NCBI GenBank assembly: GCA_017534365.1
Contig: JAFWCS010000450.1
Coordinates: 1 to 9,539 of the forward strand
Reading direction: 5' to 3'
Source: Clostridia bacterium
GTDB taxonomy: Bacteria > Bacillota > Clostridia > Oscillospirales > Acutalibacteraceae
DNA length: 9,539 nt
Shown here: in pieces, positions 6,390 to 9,539 of the stretch
Position numbering within the stretch: the stretch's first letter is position 1
How the letters are laid out: every line of letters starts with the position of its first letter
Made by a program: the position numbers and the translations under genes
Notes under the pieces: generated by a model
Database searches by the model: none
The model's input: only the letters and a program-made list of their open reading frames with translations
Told to the model about the DNA's origin: nothing

Positions 6390-8265
6390 TTACAATTCCT
6401 CCACCAGCGCGACGATCACGGTCATATCGTCCGTGTCGGCGCCGCAGGCCGCCTGCGCCTGCGCCAGCAGCTGCGCCGCCAGATCCTCCAGCACGGGCGT
6501 GCCGCGGTTTTCGCGCAGGCAGCGGCAGAATTCGTCCGCACCGCAGCCGACCACCCCGTCGCTGACCATGGCCAGGATCTCCCCGCCGCGCAGCTGCAGG
6601 GTCGTGCGGGCAAAGGTCGCGCTGCTGAGGATCCCCAGCGGCGTGGAGGGCTGCTCCACGCGCCGAACGCTGCCGCCGACGGAATAAAAGGACTCCGCCG
6701 CGCCGGCCTTCAGCAGCGTCACCTGACCGGTCAGCAAATCGAAGGCTGCCACGTCCAGCGTGGCCAGCGCCTCCTCCTGCGCGCGCACGGTCAGCGCGGC
6801 ATTGACAATCGCCAGCGCGCTGTCCGGACTGATGCCGCCGCGCAGCATCCGCGCAAACAGCTCCACGGTCATTGCGGCATCCACCGCTGCCCGGCCGCCT
6901 GTCCCCATGCCGTCGCTGAGCAGAAGATAGCGTGTTGCGCCGCACTGCAGCTGCGCCGCATAATCGCCGCTGATCTCCCGCCCTGCGCGGCCCGCGCCTG
7001 CCGTCGCCGTGCGGACGCGAAACTGCGCCTGCTGCCGGAAGGTCAGGCGCTGCCCCGTCTCCGTGCGCCGGATCTGCGCCGTGGGAGCGCTTTTCCATCG
7101 CCGCCTCCAGCGCGCCGCAATCCGGGCAGTGGTCGCCGTCCAGCGGACACTGACTGCAGACCCGTTCCCGCAGACGCATGCGGATCAGCGTTTCCCTTGA
7201 GGGCGCAAGCGCTTCAACGCCGACCGCAACGGACTGCACGCAATCGGACACGCTGCCGATCGCTTCCGCCGCCAGCACCATCCGCGCGCCCGCCGCTTCG
7301 AATTCGCCCTCCAGATGCACCGCGCGCGGCCGATCCAGACGGCGTTTCAGGCGACGCAGGCGACGCGCGGGGATCAAGGCAAACACCAGCCCGGCAGCGG
7401 CCGTTTCGATGAAAACCGCCGCGCCGTCCGCCGTGCCGTCCAGGAGCGCGGCGGCGCCTGCCGTAAGCAGAAAGGCCAGTAGGCAGGACAGCCGCCCCCA
7501 CCGGGAAAAAATCCCGGCGGTCAGCCCGCAGATCCCGCAGCTGAGCGCCGGCGCAACGCTCGCGCCGGAGACTGCCACGCTTGCGCCGAAGGCAATGCCC
7601 GCGATGCTGCCGCCTTCCGCGGCGAACAGATACGCTGCGCAGAGCACCAGAAAGGCGCCGAGGCAGCGCGCCGGCCGGAAGCCGTGCACCGCGACCTCCA
7701 GAAAGCCGAGCAGGAGCGTGCAAAGACTCAGCACGATGCAGGCCAGGCTGTAGGTATCCAGCGTTTCCGGGGCGCGCCCGTGCCGGAGCGCCGCAAGGGC
7801 GTCGGTATAAAACAGCGCGGACACGCCGATGATCCCGGCCGCGCAGACCGTGCGAAGCAGGCCGCCGAGCGTGGCGCTCTGCCCGAACAGCACCGCCACG
7901 CCGCAGCCGAGGCTGAGCAAGCCCGCCGCTGCCGCCGAAGCGCGCCGCAGATCCCGCAGCATCCCCGCGCGCTGCATCACCGCTTTCACAATGCAGACGC
8001 CGAAAAGCGGCGCAAGAAGATTCACCAGCGCCGCGCCCGAAAGCCGGAACCAGCCGCCGATCGCCGCCCCGCAGGCCGCGGCAACCAGCCGCCACCCGCT
8101 GCAGGCGGCGGCGAATCCGATCGACAGCGGCACCGGACTGCCGAAGAGCTCCGCGCCGGAGAGCACGAAGCCGCACAGAAAATCCAGCGTATACAGCACC
8201 GCCGCCGCGCCGCCCTCCACCACCTTATCCGCGCTGCCGCGCCGCAGCGCCGCCTGTCCTGTCAT
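6390..8265 (-). pseudogene. spoIIE: spoIIE, stage II sporulation protein E, frameshifted and internally shortened
   Basis: SpoIIE is the septum-associated membrane phosphatase that dephosphorylates SpoIIAA to activate SigF in the forespore. The N-terminal part (frame from the ATG at 8265; GGAGGT 6 nt upstream) has about ten membrane segments over residues 20-300, a basic stretch (301-314), and a cysteine cluster C-x2-C-x6-C-x2-C (370-383). Past roughly residue 395 (about 7080) this frame turns into Arg/Ala/Gly-rich nonsense that stays open to 6343. The PP2C domain continues in another frame, from about 7079 to the TAA at 6390: QFRVRTATAGAGRAGREISG, then GDY, LSDGMGTGGRA, MVSDGV and TDDMTVIVA, with all expected metal-binding Asp residues present. 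Total coding capacity is about 620 codons against some 750-830 in typical SpoIIE. The gap falls in the cytosolic linker and regulatory region between the cysteine cluster and PP2C. Identity is strong; whether the lesion is real or an assembly fault is open. Confidence 0.85.
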
Positions 8266-8338
8266 TGCCGCACCTCCGTTCCATATCGTTCCGCTCTATC
8301 ATAGCCTGTCCGCGCGGCGGAAGGGGTCGCATTTTGCC

Positions 8339-8356
8339 GCGAAAAAAATTTTTCGC
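8339..8356. repeat. Perfect inverted repeat in the spoIIE/rlmB divergent intergenic region
   Basis: GCGAAAAA-AA-TTTTTCGC is a perfect 8-bp inverted repeat with a 2-bp centre, AT-rich inside a GC-rich genome. It lies roughly midway between the two divergent starts (8265 and 8443), about 40-58 bp upstream of the proposed rlmB -10. The minus-strand heptamer TTGCGAA (8352-8358) differs at one position from the Spo0A box TGNCGAA, which would suit spoIIE, but this is inference. It could equally be a bent-DNA or UP-type element. Confidence 0.45.
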
Positions 8357-8393
8357 AAATTTGTGTTTTCCTCTGTTCTTTTCCTTTCTTCTA

Positions 8394-8402
8394 TGCTATA
8401 CT
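8394..8402 (+). promoter_or_regulatory. Extended -10 promoter of rlmB
   Basis: TGCTATACT (8394-8402) is an extended -10 element; the hexamer TATACT is at 8397-8402. No good -35 is found at 16-18 bp, where the sequence is a pyrimidine-rich run (8361-8391). The start of transcription would be near 8409, giving a leader of about 34 nt. A second AT-rich block (TATATT, 8403-8407 region) overlaps and could be used instead. Confidence 0.45.
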
Positions 8403-8442
8403 ATATTAAATATATTCTTCTTTCCCGTGCGGAGGTGTCGCT

Positions 8443-9189
8443 TTGACTGAGACAAACGAATCCCGGCAGGAGCTGATCATCGGCCGGAACGCCGTGGCGG
8501 AGGCGCTGCGCAGCGGCCGCGCCATTGACACGCTGCTTGTCGCAAAGGGCGACCGCAGCGGTTCCATCGGCAAGCTGATCGCGCAGGCGCGCGAGCGGGA
8601 GATTGTCGTGAAAGAAATCGACCGGCGCAAGCTGGACCTGACCTGCGGCGGCGAAAACCATCAGGGGATCGCGGCGCGGGCAGCCGCGCACAGCTATGCG
8701 GAGATCTCCGATATGCTGGCAGCGGCGCAGGCGCGGGGGGAAGCGCCCTTCCTCGTGCTTTGCGACGAGCTGGAGGATCCGCACAATCTCGGCGCGATCC
8801 TGCGCACGGCGGACGCCTGCGGCGTGCACGGCGTCATCATTCCGAAGCGGCGCGGCGTTTCGCTGACCTACGCGGTCGGCAAGGTCAGCGCCGGTGCGAT
8901 CGAATACGTGCCCGTGGCGCGCGTTTCCAATCTGGCGCAGACCATCGACGCGCTGAAAGCCGACGGCTTCTGGATCTACGGCGCCGACATGAACGGCACG
9001 CGCTGGGACCGGCAGGATTACAGCGGCAAGGTCGCGCTGGTGATCGGCGCGGAGGGCAAGGGTCTGAGCCGTCTTGTGCGTGAAAAGTGCGATTTTATCG
9101 TTTCCCTGCCCATGAAAGGCAAGATTAATTCCCTCAACGCCTCCGTGGCGGCGGGGATCCTCATGTATGAAATAGCAAAAAACAGGTAG
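8443..9189 (+). CDS. rlmB: 23S rRNA (guanosine-2'-O-)-methyltransferase RlmB, TrmH/SpoU family
   Basis: A 248-residue protein of normal length for RlmB, which methylates the ribose of a peptidyl-transferase-loop guanosine in 23S rRNA using S-adenosylmethionine. The N-terminal substrate-binding domain (about 10-85) has IIGRNAVAEAL (12-22) and NHQGIAA (72-78). The SPOUT catalytic domain carries motif 1 DPHNLGAILRTADACG (112-127, with the conserved Asn115 and Arg121), motif 2 VIGAEGKGLS (200-209), and motif 3 LPMKGKINSLNASVA (222-236) of the knotted cofactor site. It starts with TTG (8443-8445), 6 nt after a clear GGAGGT. It is divergent from spoIIE and probably cotranscribed with the following gene, 10 bp downstream. 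Other TrmH-like paralogues exist, but the match in length and domain order favours RlmB. Confidence 0.92.
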   Translation: MTETNESRQELIIGRNAVAEALRSGRAIDTLLVAKGDRSGSIGKLIAQAREREIVVKEIDRRKLDLTCGGENHQGIAARAAAHSYAEISDMLAAAQARGEAPFLVLCDELEDPHNLGAILRTADACGVHGVIIPKRRGVSLTYAVGKVSAGAIEYVPVARVSNLAQTIDALKADGFWIYGADMNGTRWDRQDYSGKVALVIGAEGKGLSRLVREKCDFIVSLPMKGKINSLNASVAAGILMYEIAKNR

Positions 9190-9199
9190 GTGACTTGAG

Positions 9200-9539
9200 T
9201 TGAATGAGAAACACGAGGCCGGCGATCTGAGCGCGCTCGACGCGATCCTTGAAGAGGTTCGTCTCGCCCGGGCAGCGGGCGAGCTCGCGTCTGAGGAGAC
9301 GCCTGCAGTGCCCGAAGAAACGCCGACCCGCGACTGGTCGATGGATGAGATCGACCGCTTGATCGCGCAGACCGTCGGCGAAGACTACGAGCCCTCGGTC
9401 GCGGCAGAGTCGTGGATCCCGGATGCGCTGGCGGAAAAGCCGGAGCTCTTTGCAGGCCTCCCCGGCGCCGTGCCGCCCGCGCCGCAGGCGGAGGAAGCGC
9501 CCGCGGACGCGGCCGAGCTGTCAGACGACGCGCTGTTCA
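9200..9539 (+). CDS. Acidic protein of unknown function, N-terminal part
   Basis: Partial gene: 113 codons from the start to the right edge, frame still open. It starts at TTG (9200-9202) behind GGTGA (9189-9193) at 6 nt, 10 bp after the rlmB stop, so the two are probably translated from one transcript. The visible part is strongly acidic and rich in Ala, Glu and Pro. It has a short helical segment (LSALDAILEEVRLARAAGEL, residues 10-29), a second possible helix WSMDEIDRLIAQTVGEDYEP (44-63), then Ala/Pro/Glu-rich sequence that is likely disordered. No signal peptide, membrane segment or known domain is visible. I do not recognise the family. The start is supported because no other in-frame start lies nearby and the upstream frame closes with TGA in the TTG at 9195. 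Confidence 0.65.
   Translation, partial: MNEKHEAGDLSALDAILEEVRLARAAGELASEETPAVPEETPTRDWSMDEIDRLIAQTVGEDYEPSVAAESWIPDALAEKPELFAGLPGAVPPAPQAEEAPADAAELSDDALF

Noticed and set aside
7060..7130. Programmed ribosomal frameshift within spoIIE
   Set aside because: I see no slippery run or clear downstream structure at the junction, SpoIIE is not known to use recoding, and frameshifting would not explain the missing central residues.
6312..8304. Several long plus-strand open frames across spoIIE, and the continuation of the N-terminal spoIIE frame from about 7080 down to 6343
   Set aside because: All are Arg/Ala/Pro-rich shadow translations. The continuation lacks any SpoIIE motif, whereas the alternative minus frame holds the full PP2C domain.

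Overview
The window looks like chromosome of an anaerobic, spore-forming Firmicute, probably a clostridial lineage near Oscillospiraceae/Ruminococcaceae. The reasons are the sporulation-type genes (spoIIE, a YlmC/YmxH-family gene, a YtvI-like gene), Gram-positive Shine-Dalgarno sites, TTG start codons behind strong ribosome sites, and SigA-type promoters with extended -10 elements. Base composition is high (by eye about 60% G+C), which creates many long spurious open frames opposite the real genes. The genus assignment is inference; no rRNA or marker phylogeny is available here.

Layout: from 1 to 8265 every gene lies on the minus strand. In order of increasing coordinate they are: the 5' part of an EF-G-like GTPase gene (1-1065, running off the left edge); an AI-2E/YtvI-type membrane protein (1172-2425); ylmH, an S4-domain RNA-binding protein (2567-3352); a large MFS transporter of the sugar-cation symporter/SLC45-like type (3515-5134); a small YlmC/YmxH-family PRC-barrel protein (5232-5519); a hemolysin III/PAQR membrane protein (5642-6313); and spoIIE (6390-8265). 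A 177-bp divergent intergenic region follows. On the plus strand are then rlmB (8443-9189) and, 10 bp later, the start of an acidic unknown protein (9200 to the right edge).

Most minus-strand genes seem to be separate short transcription units rather than one operon. I can place convincing promoters in front of the EF-G-like gene, ylmH, the MFS gene and the hemolysin III gene, a clear intrinsic terminator after the hemolysin III gene, and a strong GC hairpin after the MFS gene. Two of the promoters lie inside the longest possible reading frames of ylmH and the hemolysin III gene, so the true starts of those genes are downstream.

The most notable observation is spoIIE. Its membrane N-terminus and its intact-looking PP2C phosphatase domain are in different reading frames, and roughly 150 residues that normally lie between them are missing at the same point. 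This is best explained by one internal deletion or an assembly misjoin near 7080-7120. Since SpoIIE is needed to activate SigF, a real lesion would suggest a sporulation-defective strain. Otherwise the window is ordinary core and accessory chromosome. I found no CRISPR array, insertion sequence, tRNA or rRNA gene, and nothing I would call a new multi-gene system.
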